Source: Microcoleus sp. FACHB-831
GTDB lineage: Bacteria; Cyanobacteriota; Cyanobacteriia; Cyanobacteriales; FACHB-T130
Assembly (NCBI RefSeq): GCF_014695585.1
Contig: NZ_JACJON010000056.1
Coordinates: 17,070 to 81,069 of the forward strand
Direction: 5' to 3'
Length of the DNA stretch: 64,000 nt
A program made the translations under genes and the position numbers. The notes beneath the pieces were generated by a model, which was given only the letters and a program-made list of their open reading frames with translations, was not told the origin of the DNA and ran no database searches. Positions 54,282-63,575 of this stretch are shown here, piece after piece. Within the stretch, counting starts at the first letter, position 1. Every line of letters starts with the position of its first letter.

Positions 54282-54590
54282 TTAGTTTTTTTGGCGATCG
54301 CGGTTGCGTCCAGAAGGCGCGATCTCGCGAAGCTCTCGGATATTCATCTGCTCCCATACTCCCTGTTTCTGCCACCGCCGCAAGTACAAGTAGACCGTTG
54401 AGGAAGGGGGCAGGTCATGGGGTAGCATCTGCCACGAGCAACCCGTCCGCATCAAATAGAAAATCGCGTTGACAATTTCGCGCATATTAACAGTGCGCGG
54501 GTGTCCGCCTGATTTAGCAGGTGGAATCAGTGGTTCAAGTTGTTGCCATTCGGCATCGGTCAGATCGCTAGGATAGGCTTTTCTTGCCAT
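54282..54590 (-). pseudogene. IS5-family transposase fragment (DUF4096 part)
   Basis: 102 residues. YPSDLTDAEWQQLEPLIPP, HPRTVNMREIVNAIFYLMRTGCSWQMLPHDLPP and [17 protein letters not shown] are the N-terminal DUF4096 part of an IS5-type transposase. After GVWEQMN the sequence diverges ([15 protein letters not shown]) and stops, so the DDE catalytic part is missing. It abuts the upstream side of the pentapeptide gene and may have replaced part of its promoter region. Confidence 0.85.
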
Positions 54591-55185
54591 AGCTTAGATG
54601 CACCCTACAATTGGCTGTTTCGACTATGGCTTAATCTTTATGCGGAACTAAGCGAGTTTAATTTTTCTTTATAAATGCGGGTTAAAAACTTCAAAACATC
54701 GCTTTTCCCAACAACTAAGCTATAAACCCCACTTGCGTGTAAAACCTACCTAATTATCAAATTACTAATTAACTTATCGAGATAAAAGGGGTGAACAATA
54801 TAATCAAATATTTCCTGAAATTCCCTACTTTAAAGGCTTGCAGCCTCAGCAGTGGCTGCCTTAGCGAGGGCTTTCTTTTTGTTTTAGTGGGTTGAGCTTA
54901 ATTTTTTCTTTATAAATGTTTTAGTTTGTTTAACTACATTAAATGCTAAAAATACAAGCTTCAGTAATAATACTTAACCATTAATATGTAAAGAAAAATT
55001 AATAAAGGCTATATAAAGACTATGAGGAAAATACTTAAAGATTCAGTTAAAAACACTATGACCCTAGTGCATCTACCAGGAGAAATACTTAGGATACGAC
55101 TTAAGACCTAGTTACCTACGCAAGCTGATGTAGCGGCAAGTTGTTTTGTAGCGTTATTGCTCTGAGCTAAAACAAGAAAACGGTT
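54591..55185. other. AT-rich gap before the ubiA-like gene
   Basis: About 600 bases with no gene. It contains a hairpin with GCAGCC (54840-54845) and GGCTGC (54854-54859), part of a longer imperfect stem that ends in a T-rich tract near 54880. It looks like a plus-strand terminator without an upstream plus-strand gene. The ubiA-like promoter should lie at its right end. Confidence 0.5.
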
Positions 55186-56196
55186 ATGGAAACTCGACGA
55201 CTACCAGTTCAAGAACGATCATTAGTTAACAGAGTAAGTAGGACTACACAACTACCCTACTTAGCTGCTCTAAGACCGCGCCAGTGGACAAAGAACCTAG
55301 TTGTGTTTGCGGCACCTCTATTTGAGTTCAAAATCCACCATTTTGAGTCGATTCAGGGTGCCTGGCTAGCATTTGCATTGTTTTGTTGTGCTTCTAGCGG
55401 TTTCTACTTACTTAATGACATCATTGATGTGGAAGCCGATCGGCGGCATCCTGTGAAATGCAAGCGCCCGATCGCAGCAGGCTTGGTGACAATCCGGGTA
55501 GCGATCGCCATGACAGTGGTGCTATTAGCAGGATCTTTGCTCATAGGTTGGTTGCACGCACCTGCCTTGGGAGCCGCGCTAATTGCCTACGCAATTTTGC
55601 AACTCGCCTATAACCTGCGGCTTAAGAAAACAGTAATTTTGGATATTGGAGCGATCGCCACCGGGTTCGTCCTCAGAGCTTACGGAGGCGCAGCGGCTAC
55701 AGGGATTGAAATATCTCCTTGGTTTGTCCTGTGTACCGCAATGCTGGCGCTGTTTTTGGGAGTCGAGAAACGCAAAGCAGAACTGCGATTATTTGAAATC
55801 AAAGGCGGCAAAACTCGTTCTGTCCTCAAACGGTACTCTATGGAACTACTCACCCGCATGGAAAGCGTAGTAACCACAGGTGCAGTTATGAGCTATGCGC
55901 TGTGGAGTTCTGGCCCTCAAGTTCAGGGAGCATCAACACCCTGGATGCTCTTAACACTCCCCTTTGTTTTGTATGGCGTTTTTCGCTATCAGTTGCTAGC
56001 CGACCCCCAAGAAATTGCTCGCAAGAGTAGAAGAGAATCGGATCTTGAAGAGTATGGTCATAGTGCTGTAGAAGGTGGCCAAACTGAGCGCCCTGAAGAG
56101 ATTTTATTAAGCGATTTGCCAATCCTGCTTACCGTTCTAGGCTGGGTAATCACAATCTTCGTCATTCTATGGCTTAAGAATGCCGGGATAATTTAG
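55186..56196 (+). CDS. Decaprenyl-phosphate phosphoribosyltransferase-like UbiA protein
   Basis: A 336-residue UbiA-family membrane enzyme with eight to nine membrane segments. The opening YLAALRPRQWTKNLVVFAAPL and the motif NDIIDVEADRRHPVKCKRPIAAG match mycobacterial Rv3806c, which transfers 5-phosphoribose from PRPP to decaprenyl phosphate. YNLRLKKTVILDIGAIATGFVLRAYGG is the second motif. It is longer at the C-terminus than some relatives, with a charged insert (ARKSRRESDLEEYGHSAVEGGQ). The product would be the precursor that DprE1/DprE2 convert to polyprenyl-phosphoryl arabinofuranose; a DprE1-like gene lies 2.1 kb downstream on the same strand. Confidence 0.9.
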   Translation: METRRLPVQERSLVNRVSRTTQLPYLAALRPRQWTKNLVVFAAPLFEFKIHHFESIQGAWLAFALFCCASSGFYLLNDIIDVEADRRHPVKCKRPIAAGLVTIRVAIAMTVVLLAGSLLIGWLHAPALGAALIAYAILQLAYNLRLKKTVILDIGAIATGFVLRAYGGAAATGIEISPWFVLCTAMLALFLGVEKRKAELRLFEIKGGKTRSVLKRYSMELLTRMESVVTTGAVMSYALWSSGPQVQGASTPWMLLTLPFVLYGVFRYQLLADPQEIARKSRRESDLEEYGHSAVEGGQTERPEEILLSDLPILLTVLGWVITIFVILWLKNAGII

Positions 56197-56304
56197 CAAC
56201 AAATAGTATCTTTATTATTTTGGTGTGAAAAATATCTTTCCCAGCGATTAATAAAGCTTCAGCGTTCAATTAATGACTGCTAATTAATGGCAATTAGCAA
56301 TAAA

Positions 56305-56350
56305 AGGACGATATTATTACCCTTTGTGTGAGGTGTAATAATATCGTCCT
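56305..56350. repeat. 16-bp perfect inverted repeat downstream of the ubiA-like gene
   Basis: AGGACGATATTATTAC (56305-56320) and its exact reverse complement (56335-56350) flank a 14-base loop. It is followed by no T run on the plus strand but could still terminate or stabilise the upstream message. It separates the ubiA-like gene from the aminotransferase. Confidence 0.65.
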
Positions 56351-56594
56351 AAAGCCATGTAGGCAATAGTCTCAAGCTAAAGCTACAAGTGTTTATACAA
56401 GCTTCATTATTGGCCATATATAAAATTTGCGAGATTTACAAAATCCAACTTAATTTAAAAAATATTTTAAAATTATTTTAAATAAACTTTACAAAAAAAG
56501 AGAGTATTACTATTGACTAATCAAAGTTGCTAAAGCTATGGTGTATTCACGCAAGAAAAAGCTGGATAAAAACTGAACAGGGTCAAGAGAAACT

Positions 56595-58022
56595 ATGGAA
56601 TTATTAACATTAAACGAAGCTATTTCCCTGGATGTAAAGCGAGCTAACCAACTGTATAAAAAACATTTCAATCCAGGGTTGCTAGAAGTTTATAAGCTCC
56701 TTGGCATGAGCGAAATGGACATTGAAAGCGCCGAGGGAGTTGAAATTCATTTAAAAGATGGACGGACTATCCTTGACTTTTCTTCATCAATTGGAGTTTT
56801 AGGATTAGGCCACAATCATCCGCGAATTATAGCCGCCGAAGAGCTGTGCCACAAGAAAAAACTAATTGATGCAATCAAGGTAGCGCCGCATAAGCTTCAA
56901 GCAGCTTTTGCCTACAATCTTTCCCAGCTATTACCAGATCCTTTACAAATGTGCTTTTTTAGCGTTTCCGGCGCTGAGGCAGTGGAAGCAGGTTTAAAAA
57001 TCTGTGAAAGAGCGCAAGGGCCAAAGAAAACTAAATTTATTACGGCTAGTGGTTCCTTCCACGGTAAGACTCACGGCGCTTTATCTCTCACTACAAGTGG
57101 AGGATTTCAGCGTGGTTTCTTAATGGGCATACCAAAGGAAAATATTGTTGAAGTCCCCTATGGTGACGTGCAGGCGCTTGCAGCTGCTATTAGCGAAAAC
57201 CAGACAGGCGAAGGCGAAAACTCAATTATCGCTATCATTTTAGAACCAATTCAAGGTCAAGGGCTGCATTCTGCTCCTCCGGGATATTTGAAAGAAGTAG
57301 TTGCTCTGTGCCGGGAAAACAACATCCTCTCAATTTTTGATGAAGTCAAAGTTAGCATGGGGAGAACTGGAACATTTTGTGCGTTCCAAATCGAAAACGT
57401 TGTTCCAGACGTTGTAACTATTTCCAAGTCGTTAGGCGGCGGCAAACGGGCAGTAGGAGCGATGATTACAACAGAAGCTATCTTCAATAAAGCTTATGCT
57501 GGGAGAAAAGATAGCTCGTTGCATACAACAACCTTTGGCGGTTTAGGAGAATCCTGTGCAGTTGGCATTGAGGCGCTGAATGTTCTTCAAGAAGAAAATC
57601 TGATTGAAGGAGCGCGGGAGAAAGGAGAATATCTGAAAAATAAACTTCTAAAACTGCAAGAGAAGCACAAAGGCAAGATCGTTGAAATTATGGGGAGAGG
57701 CTTACTCCAAGGAATACGGTTTGCTTTTAACAAGAGTTTCTTCAGTCAAGTTATAGACACGTCGAAATTCAGCATATTTAACACGCTTGATGCGATAATG
57801 ATGGCTAGCATTATCCGAGAACTTTATCAACGCTACAACATAATCACTCACTTTTCTGCATCCGATCCAGACGTGTTGCATGTCATGCCGCCCTTAGTTG
57901 TAGAGTACCGTCAGCTAGACGAGTTTGTTGATGCTATTGACGATATTCTCGAACGGGGATTGGTGAAGATAGTAGCCGAGTTTGTTAAAGGAAATGTGAT
58001 GGATATGCAGGTGAAAGCTTAG
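56595..58022 (+). CDS. Class III PLP-dependent aminotransferase
   Basis: A 475-residue fold-type I aminotransferase of the ornithine/4-aminobutyrate class. SVSGAEAVEAGLKICERA, ASGSFHGKTHGALSLT, ILEPIQGQG, the cofactor Asp in FDEVKVSMGRTG and the Schiff-base Lys in TISKSLGGGKRAVGA are all present. DEVK replaces the more common DEVQ. FGGLGESCAVGIEAL is the phosphate-binding region of the second subunit. The N-terminus (AISLDVKRANQLYKKHFNPGLLEVYKLLGMSEMDIESAEG) is like class III enzymes that act on larger substrates. The substrate is unknown. Its place between the ubiA-like and dprE1-like genes raises the possibility of an amino group on the glycan or lipid carrier. Confidence 0.88.
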   Translation: MELLTLNEAISLDVKRANQLYKKHFNPGLLEVYKLLGMSEMDIESAEGVEIHLKDGRTILDFSSSIGVLGLGHNHPRIIAAEELCHKKKLIDAIKVAPHKLQAAFAYNLSQLLPDPLQMCFFSVSGAEAVEAGLKICERAQGPKKTKFITASGSFHGKTHGALSLTTSGGFQRGFLMGIPKENIVEVPYGDVQALAAAISENQTGEGENSIIAIILEPIQGQGLHSAPPGYLKEVVALCRENNILSIFDEVKVSMGRTGTFCAFQIENVVPDVVTISKSLGGGKRAVGAMITTEAIFNKAYAGRKDSSLHTTTFGGLGESCAVGIEALNVLQEENLIEGAREKGEYLKNKLLKLQEKHKGKIVEIMGRGLLQGIRFAFNKSFFSQVIDTSKFSIFNTLDAIMMASIIRELYQRYNIITHFSASDPDVLHVMPPLVVEYRQLDEFVDAIDDILERGLVKIVAEFVKGNVMDMQVKA

Positions 58023-58033
58023 GAGATAGCGCA

Positions 58034-58062
58034 AAACCCGCTTTCTTGTAGGGAGCGGGTTT
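58034..58062 (+). terminator. Hairpin after the aminotransferase gene
   Basis: AAACCCGCT (58034-58042) pairs exactly with AGCGGGTTT (58054-58062). It begins 11 bases after the stop codon. The trailing T run is short. Confidence 0.65.
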
Positions 58063-58289
58063 AATTGGCCAAGAAAAGAAACGAATTTTAAGATAGAAAG
58101 TCAGCGCTTAATAGGTAGTTATCGTCTAAGCGCGATAAAAGAGCCTTGGTTTAGCAGTCCGATAGATCGCAAAGCAATCGTTTTAACAGGGTGTTTATAA
58201 AGTATAAGCGGTAAGCGCATTTCGTCTATATGTGCTAACAGAAAGACGAGAATTTTGGACTTTATAAGCAGCCTCTAGTAGAGGTGTAT

Positions 58290-59711
58290 ATGAGTTGCAA
58301 ATTGTTATCGCCCATTGAAGTTCCTTTGTCAGGCTGGGGCAGATATCCTGTAGCAAAAAGTTTTCTTCAGCGTCCAGAGCAAGTTTCATCGGTTTCTGAA
58401 GTAATTAAAGACTTTCAGGATACGACTGTTATAGCTAGAGGTGCTGGTCGCAGTTACGGAGATGCAGCAATCAATTACAACGGACAGACGTTGCTAACTG
58501 AAGGATTGAATCGCGTCATATCCTTCAATAAAGAGACTGGTCTTCTGTGTTGTGAAGCTGGGCTTAGTCTCAAAGAAATTATAGAAAGGTTTGTACCGCT
58601 AGGGTGGTTTCCATCTGTTACGCCAGGAACCAAGTTCGTTACGGTTGGCGGTGCTGTTGCCTTCGACGTGCATGGCAAAAACCACCATCAAGACGGTTCT
58701 TTTTGCCGTTTTGTTAGCAAATTGAAAATTACGCTAGCTACTGGCGAAACCGTGCAATGTTCCCGCAAGCAGAATAGCGATCTGTTTTGGGCAACGGTAG
58801 GGGGAATGGGGCTGACAGGGATAATAACTGAGGTAGAGTTAGCGCTGCGCCCAATTGAAACGGCTTACATAGATATGTACAGCCTTAAGGCGAAAAATTT
58901 GGATGAGGCGATCGCTCTATTCGACGAACACGAACCCAACTATCAATATTCTGTAGCTTGGATAGACTGTCTATCTTCCGGTAAAGCATTGGGTCGCAGC
59001 ATTATAATGTTCGGCAATCATGCGACGCGATCGCAACTGCATCCCCAACTGCAAGAAGAACCTCTGTCTGTCCAAACCAAGTACCGCCTCCCGGTTCCCT
59101 TTGAACCACCTTCTGGGCTGCTTAATCGCTACACCATGAGTAGCTTCAACGCACTTTACTACGGTCGCCATCCTAAAGCACCAGTCCGCTCAATTGTAGA
59201 TTACGATTCCTTCTTCTACCCGCTGGACTTTTTGAAGGGTTGGAATCGGCTTTATGGCAAACAAGGGTTTATCCAATACCAGTGCGTTTTTCCGCCCTCA
59301 GTGAGCAGAGAGGCTCTTGTTCAAATACTAAACAGATGCAGTTTAAAAGGCTGCGGCTCTTTCCTTGCCGTACTTAAAAGGTTTGGTTCTCAGGAAGGAT
59401 TGCTATCGTTTCCCATGCCAGGCTATACCTTAGCTTTAGACATACCGATTAAAGCTGGGTTGTGGGAATTTCTCGATCAATTGGATCGAATGGTTATTCA
59501 GTATGGCGGTCGAGTTTATCTTGCTAAAGATGCTCGTCTTAGTCCCGCCTCTTTTAGAGAAATGTATCCAAACTTTCCCCAATGGCTATCCGTGAAATCG
59601 AAGGTAGATCCCAATAACTATTTTTCCTCTGCTTTGTCTAAACGTTTGGAAATCGATTCGGAAGTACAACAGATAAATAAGAAAGATCGTGCCTTGTCTA
59701 TCTCTGGTTAA
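58290..59711 (+). CDS. DprE1-like FAD-dependent oxidoreductase
   Basis: 473 residues from the ATG at 58290, five bases after AGAGG; a GTG at 58284 lies inside that ribosome-binding site and is rejected. The FAD domain has ARGAGRSYGDAAIN, TPGTKFVTVGGAVAFDVHGKNHHQDGSF and GGMGLTGIITEVEL, closely following mycobacterial DprE1, which oxidises decaprenyl-phosphoryl ribose at C2'. The C-terminal YLAKDARLS keeps the Lys equivalent to Lys418 of DprE1 (Lys413 here). The residue at the position of Cys387 is Ala (GYTLALDIPI). DprE1 works with the reductase DprE2, which is not in the window. A DprE1-like role is supported by the ubiA-like gene upstream. Confidence 0.9.
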   Translation: MSCKLLSPIEVPLSGWGRYPVAKSFLQRPEQVSSVSEVIKDFQDTTVIARGAGRSYGDAAINYNGQTLLTEGLNRVISFNKETGLLCCEAGLSLKEIIERFVPLGWFPSVTPGTKFVTVGGAVAFDVHGKNHHQDGSFCRFVSKLKITLATGETVQCSRKQNSDLFWATVGGMGLTGIITEVELALRPIETAYIDMYSLKAKNLDEAIALFDEHEPNYQYSVAWIDCLSSGKALGRSIIMFGNHATRSQLHPQLQEEPLSVQTKYRLPVPFEPPSGLLNRYTMSSFNALYYGRHPKAPVRSIVDYDSFFYPLDFLKGWNRLYGKQGFIQYQCVFPPSVSREALVQILNRCSLKGCGSFLAVLKRFGSQEGLLSFPMPGYTLALDIPIKAGLWEFLDQLDRMVIQYGGRVYLAKDARLSPASFREMYPNFPQWLSVKSKVDPNNYFSSALSKRLEIDSEVQQINKKDRALSISG

Positions 59712-60308
59712 TTTTGCATACGGGGATTTTAACTGAGGATATAAGATACGTTCTTCTTGAATCGGTTAGGTAGTATGTAGCGAAGCGATCGCCAATTTCG
59801 CAGTTTTACCCTTGACGTGTCGCCTCCAAAAAGCCTATAAGCGTGAAAGTACGGGAAGTTAACTGTGGAGTAAACCACCCATACATACAACCCGGACAAC
59901 GCAACAAATTTTAGCCATAGCACCCGATGCTATTTGTGCTAAAAGTGGCTAAGCTTTGGCGACGCCGCGCAAATGGGGAGGATTGGGTGCGAACGAGCAA
60001 GCAGCCTGGGGGAATAACAAGGCAGGGGTAGCAAAGCTTACCAAACGCAGATTGCTATAACTGAAAATGCCTTTAAATGCAGTTTCCCCAGGCGCAAGTT
60101 TCCTTGCAAACCTGAATTGGGCCTGTTTCTGTGGTTGGCGATTCAACGCACGATCTTGGCGGTCAAATACTCCGTCGGCATAGGTGACGCAGTGGATTGA
60201 GTCCCGCAGCCAAAACCGTGATAATTGCAAGAAGCTATATTGCCAGCAGGTGAAGACGAAGAGACAATTGGCTATGCGGCGATCGCTCTGCATGACAATT
60301 ATTATTAA
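59712..60308. other. Unassigned 0.6-kb region
   Basis: No convincing gene. A minus-strand frame at 59949-60293 (114 residues, FARKLAPGETAFKGIFSYSN in its middle) has no recognised family and no good start. The base composition is richer in GC than neighbouring gaps, so it may be decayed coding DNA. HIP1 sites near 59786 and 60280. Confidence 0.4.
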
Positions 60309-60776
60309 AACAATTACGCGCCTCTAAGCCAGCATCAGCGCGTGAAAAAATTTCCATCAGTTGGGATAAAAAAGTTGCCACTCGGCGATCGCAGCAAAGA
60401 AGTAAGACGCAGCGCCGACGATTTGTTAGCACCTTTGTCAGAATCTCGTCTGTGCGATCGCACGCTTCAGCGGTTGCAATTCTTAATAAAATTCACGCCA
60501 GCTCCCCAGCAGGAAATTGTTGTAACTCTGCTCGCTCATTGTGACAAAGCAAGGATACGCGATGGGATAGATTCCAACTCTCCTTTAGGAATTGGGGATA
60601 AAGCTTGGTGGCTCTTACAAATGTTGGCGATCGTTCCGCCTAATTATCGGTGCCAAACTTCCGGATTAGCACCAAAAGAGTTAATACAGACAGCCCTTGA
60701 CAATACTTATGAGCGATCGCTGATTGAAGGGTGGATGCGGGCAACGCTGCGACATCGCGATGGCCCAAACAACTAG
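60309..60776 (+). pseudogene. DUF5691-like fragment
   Basis: The frame is open from 60309, with a possible GTG start at 60342 and no ATG upstream. PLGIGDKAWWLLQMLAIVPPNYR, LAPKELIQTALDNTYERSLIEGWMRATLRHRD resemble, from memory, the middle of DUF5691 proteins, which are about 500 residues long. The frame ends just after RHRD with GPNN where the family continues with PNW-like sequence, so a small frameshift is possible. DUF5691 genes usually sit beside SWIM-domain and MoxR-type ATPase genes, and such an ATPase lies 1 kb downstream. The fragment is probably a decayed copy. Confidence 0.4.
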
Positions 60777-60792
60777 ATACTGAAACGATAAA

Positions 60793-60810
60793 AGGACTTA
60801 TGCAAGTCCT
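60793..60810. repeat. Hairpin AGGACTT-ATGC-AAGTCCT
   Basis: A perfect seven-base stem with a four-base loop, 17 bases after the DUF5691-like stop. It shares its arms with the repeat at 7522. Confidence 0.6.
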
Positions 60811-60975
60811 GCCCGTAGAGCGAGCAGAAGCTTTTATTTTGGAGCCTCTGCAATCGCATCGTCAACCTTTGCGCGGGAACCAACCAGCTTTGTTGAGGCT
60901 CAAAGAGTAACAAAAGCCTTGGAGTATTTAAACTGACTAAGGCAGTCTTAAGAGTTTTAAGTATTATTGTTACTA

Positions 60976-61605
60976 ATGAAAAAACGCAAAGCCCCCTCGA
61001 AAATTAGAATAGTCCTTATAGTAATTTCTACTATTATCGTTACCATTGGGTATTTAGCAGGAAGTATATATTTTTATGACAGTAAATTAACAACAAGTGG
61101 GGGCGATGCCGCAATTGTCCTGGGCGCAGCCGTTTGGGGAGAGGAACCATCGCCTGTTTTTAGAGAAAGAATTAATCATGCAATTGATTTATATAAAAGC
61201 GACCTAGTTCAAGATATTATTTTTACAGGAGGACAAAGTAACATTAACGAACTAGCCGAGTCGGTCGTTGCTAGAAAGTATGCGATCGCTCGCGGTGTTT
61301 CAGAAAGCAATATTTTAACTGAAAGCCAGTCGCGAACTACATATCAAAATCTTTACTATGCTAAGCAGGTAGCTCAAAAGCGGAATTTAACAAGATTTGT
61401 AATTGTAAGCGATCCTTTACACATGAAACGAGCCATGTTAATGGCCAAAGATTTACAAATCAACGCTTATCCATCAGCCACACCTACCACAAGATATAAA
61501 AGTATCGAAAATAAACTTCCCTTCTTGGCACGGGAAACATATTTTTATATGTACTACAAGATTGTGAGATGGTTGCGCCCATTTATATCAATAAATAATC
61601 TTTAA
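60976..61605 (+). CDS. YdcF/SanA-family membrane-anchored protein
   Basis: 209 residues from the ATG at 60976 (MKKRKAPSKIR), preferred over a TTG at 60967. One N-terminal membrane segment (about 10-30) anchors a DUF218/YdcF domain on the outer face: DAAIVLGAAVWGEEPSPVFRERINHAIDLY, IIFTGGQ, ESQSRTTYQNLYYAKQV and VSDPLHMKRAMLMAKDL are the family landmarks. SanA-type proteins influence envelope permeability, but the reaction is unknown. It stands alone between the DUF5691-like fragment and the MoxR ATPase. Confidence 0.88.
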   Translation: MKKRKAPSKIRIVLIVISTIIVTIGYLAGSIYFYDSKLTTSGGDAAIVLGAAVWGEEPSPVFRERINHAIDLYKSDLVQDIIFTGGQSNINELAESVVARKYAIARGVSESNILTESQSRTTYQNLYYAKQVAQKRNLTRFVIVSDPLHMKRAMLMAKDLQINAYPSATPTTRYKSIENKLPFLARETYFYMYYKIVRWLRPFISINNL

Positions 61606-61806
61606 AATATATTTGCGAAGCTACAAAGCAGATGAGCATAATAAATTGAACAAAAAACCTAACCTTCCAACCTAATCCCCGGAGGGGGGATCGAGCCACA
61701 CCTTTGCTACCTGTAAAAGAGAAATATTATGTTTAATTAGCCGATAAGCTGAACTATATTAGTCGAATCAGGCACTTTAATATCCGCCGACAAAAAACTA
61801 CAAAAG

Positions 61807-62928
61807 ATGAGCGATTCAAAAGCAAAAAACAAAAAGCCAACCGAAGCTAAAAAATCTCTACTGCGCGAACGCGCCGAAAAGCAGTTTACGCAAGAACTAG
61901 AGGAACTAGCTAAAGTTGATAATCGCCAGCATCCGCGTAGCTGGAACCTATCCCCTTGGGCGGTGACAAAGTATGTATCGGGTAGGAAACTAAAGAATGG
62001 GTTTGAAGTATCGCCCAAGGGGATAGGCGATCGCCGCATCATTGAAATTGCCGTCGCCACACTCACAACCGACCGCGCCTTACTGCTTATCGGCGTCCCC
62101 GATACAGGTAAATCCTGGGCCTCCGAACACTTAGCAGGAGCAATTTCGAGCGATTCCACCCTCCTCATCGAGGGTACTGCTGGCACAAGCGAAGAAGCCA
62201 TCGGCTACGGCTGGAACTGTGCGCGTCTGTTAGCAGATGGCCCCTCTATGCAAGCATTAGTTGCCAGCCCCTTAATGCGGGCAATGGAAGATGGTAAAAT
62301 AGCCCGCGTCGAAGAACTTACCTGCATCCCCGCTGATGTTCAAGACACCCTCATTACAGCCGTTGTTGAAAAGACACTCCCCATTCGCGAAATGGGGGAA
62401 GAAGTGCAAGCCACCAAAGGGTTTAGCGTCATAGCGACAGCCAACGATCGCAGCAAAGGAGTAGACAACCTTTCTAGCGCCCTCAAGCGTCGTTTTAATA
62501 CCGTTGCCCTGCCATTGCCCAAAAGAGTAGAAGAAGAAGTCGATATTGTGCAACGCAGCGTTGCACGTCTGGAACGCGCTTGGGAACTGCCAGCCGAACC
62601 ACCAGCATTAGCAGAAGTCCGTCGCATAGTAACTATTTTCCGCGAACTGCGTAGCGGTGTAACTGCTGATGGGAAGACTAAAATTAAATCTCCCAGCAGT
62701 ACACTTAGTACGGGTGAGGCTATCTCCGTCGTCAACAGTGGCTTGGCACTGGAGGCGGATTTCGGGGATGGATACCTGCGTGCTGGAGATGTAGCCTCTG
62801 GACTTATCGGCGCAGTTATAAAAGATCCTGTACAAGACCGTGTTGTATGGCGCGAGTATCTAGAGACAGTGGCCAAGGAACGAGAGGGGTGGAAAGATCT
62901 GTATCGCACCTGCCGAGAAGGCGGATAA
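61807..62928 (+). CDS. MoxR-type AAA+ ATPase
   Basis: A 373-residue AAA+ ATPase. After a charged N-terminus rich in Lys/Glu (about 1-45), the domain has Walker A GVPDTGKSW, GTSEEAIGYGWN, Walker B-region KIARVEELTCIP, sensor VIATANDRSKGVDNLSSALKRRF with the arginine finger, and a C-terminal lid. MoxR enzymes act as chaperones, often with a VWA-domain partner. In many bacteria this subtype travels with SWIM, DUF5691, DUF5682 and VWA genes; only a DUF5691-like remnant is seen here, so the system may be partly lost. Confidence 0.9.
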   Translation: MSDSKAKNKKPTEAKKSLLRERAEKQFTQELEELAKVDNRQHPRSWNLSPWAVTKYVSGRKLKNGFEVSPKGIGDRRIIEIAVATLTTDRALLLIGVPDTGKSWASEHLAGAISSDSTLLIEGTAGTSEEAIGYGWNCARLLADGPSMQALVASPLMRAMEDGKIARVEELTCIPADVQDTLITAVVEKTLPIREMGEEVQATKGFSVIATANDRSKGVDNLSSALKRRFNTVALPLPKRVEEEVDIVQRSVARLERAWELPAEPPALAEVRRIVTIFRELRSGVTADGKTKIKSPSSTLSTGEAISVVNSGLALEADFGDGYLRAGDVASGLIGAVIKDPVQDRVVWREYLETVAKEREGWKDLYRTCREGG

Positions 62929-63042
62929 GCGCTAAGACAAATTCATCCTTTATGGGCGATCGCCTTTAACAAATAATAATAAAAATGAACAACTTTAGTG
63001 TTGTTTACCCAAAATTGCGTTTAATTATTGACCCAACTTGAT

Positions 63043-63486
63043 ATGCCCTCAACAGAACCATCTCAAGACCATCCAACACCTTCCGATCTTCCAGAAAGTT
63101 GCCCGAACTCTAGTGAAGAGACACCAGATCCAACTGAAGGTCATTTATTTATTGTTCAAGACGATGCGGGACGGCGGCGGTTTGTTTTGGAGAGTGAAGT
63201 TTATTCAATTGGCAGAGAACGCACTTGTGATATCCGCCTATTTTCGCAGTTTGTCTCGCGCCACCACGCTACTTTGGTGCGGGTTGTACATGAAGATGGA
63301 ACAGACTCCTATAGGATTGTGGATGGCAGTCTCGACGGTCAGCCTAGCGCTAACGGTTTGCTGATTAATGGTAACAAGTTTAAAACTTACGATTTGGAAA
63401 ATGAAGAAGAGATTGTCTTTGGCCCCCAAGTTAGAGCTGTTTATTACAGAGTAGTTCGTCAGGGTTCTCAAGAGCTATCGGGCTAA
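63043..63486 (+). CDS. FHA-domain protein
   Basis: 147 residues from the ATG at 63043 (MPSTEPSQ), preferred over a TTG at 63028. A Pro/Ser/Glu-rich tail of about 40 residues precedes one FHA domain: YSIGRERTCDIRLFSQFVSRHHATLVR with the GR and SRHH residues that bind phosphothreonine, and SANGLLINGNKF. It would dock onto Ser/Thr-phosphorylated partners. No kinase gene is nearby in the window. The upstream MoxR gene is 115 bases away. Confidence 0.9.
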   Translation: MPSTEPSQDHPTPSDLPESCPNSSEETPDPTEGHLFIVQDDAGRRRFVLESEVYSIGRERTCDIRLFSQFVSRHHATLVRVVHEDGTDSYRIVDGSLDGQPSANGLLINGNKFKTYDLENEEEIVFGPQVRAVYYRVVRQGSQELSG

Positions 63487-63575
63487 AGCAGTAATATTCT
63501 TTTGTAAAGAGGGTCAACTTTTAGGTTGCTGCCGTTATAAACGCGAATGCCAATAGCGTTCGATCAAAATTAATT

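Noticed and set aside
53769..54401. 210-residue plus-strand frame with apparent repeats
   Set aside because: Its repeats are the reverse complement of the pentapeptide repeats, so it is a mirror of the real gene.
54831..54880. Riboswitch or attenuator before the ubiA-like gene
   Set aside because: The hairpin and T tract look like a terminator but lie over 300 bases before the gene, and no known riboswitch core could be recognised.
59949..60293. 114-residue minus-strand frame
   Set aside because: No recognised family and no plausible start; kept only as possible decayed coding DNA in the description of the region.
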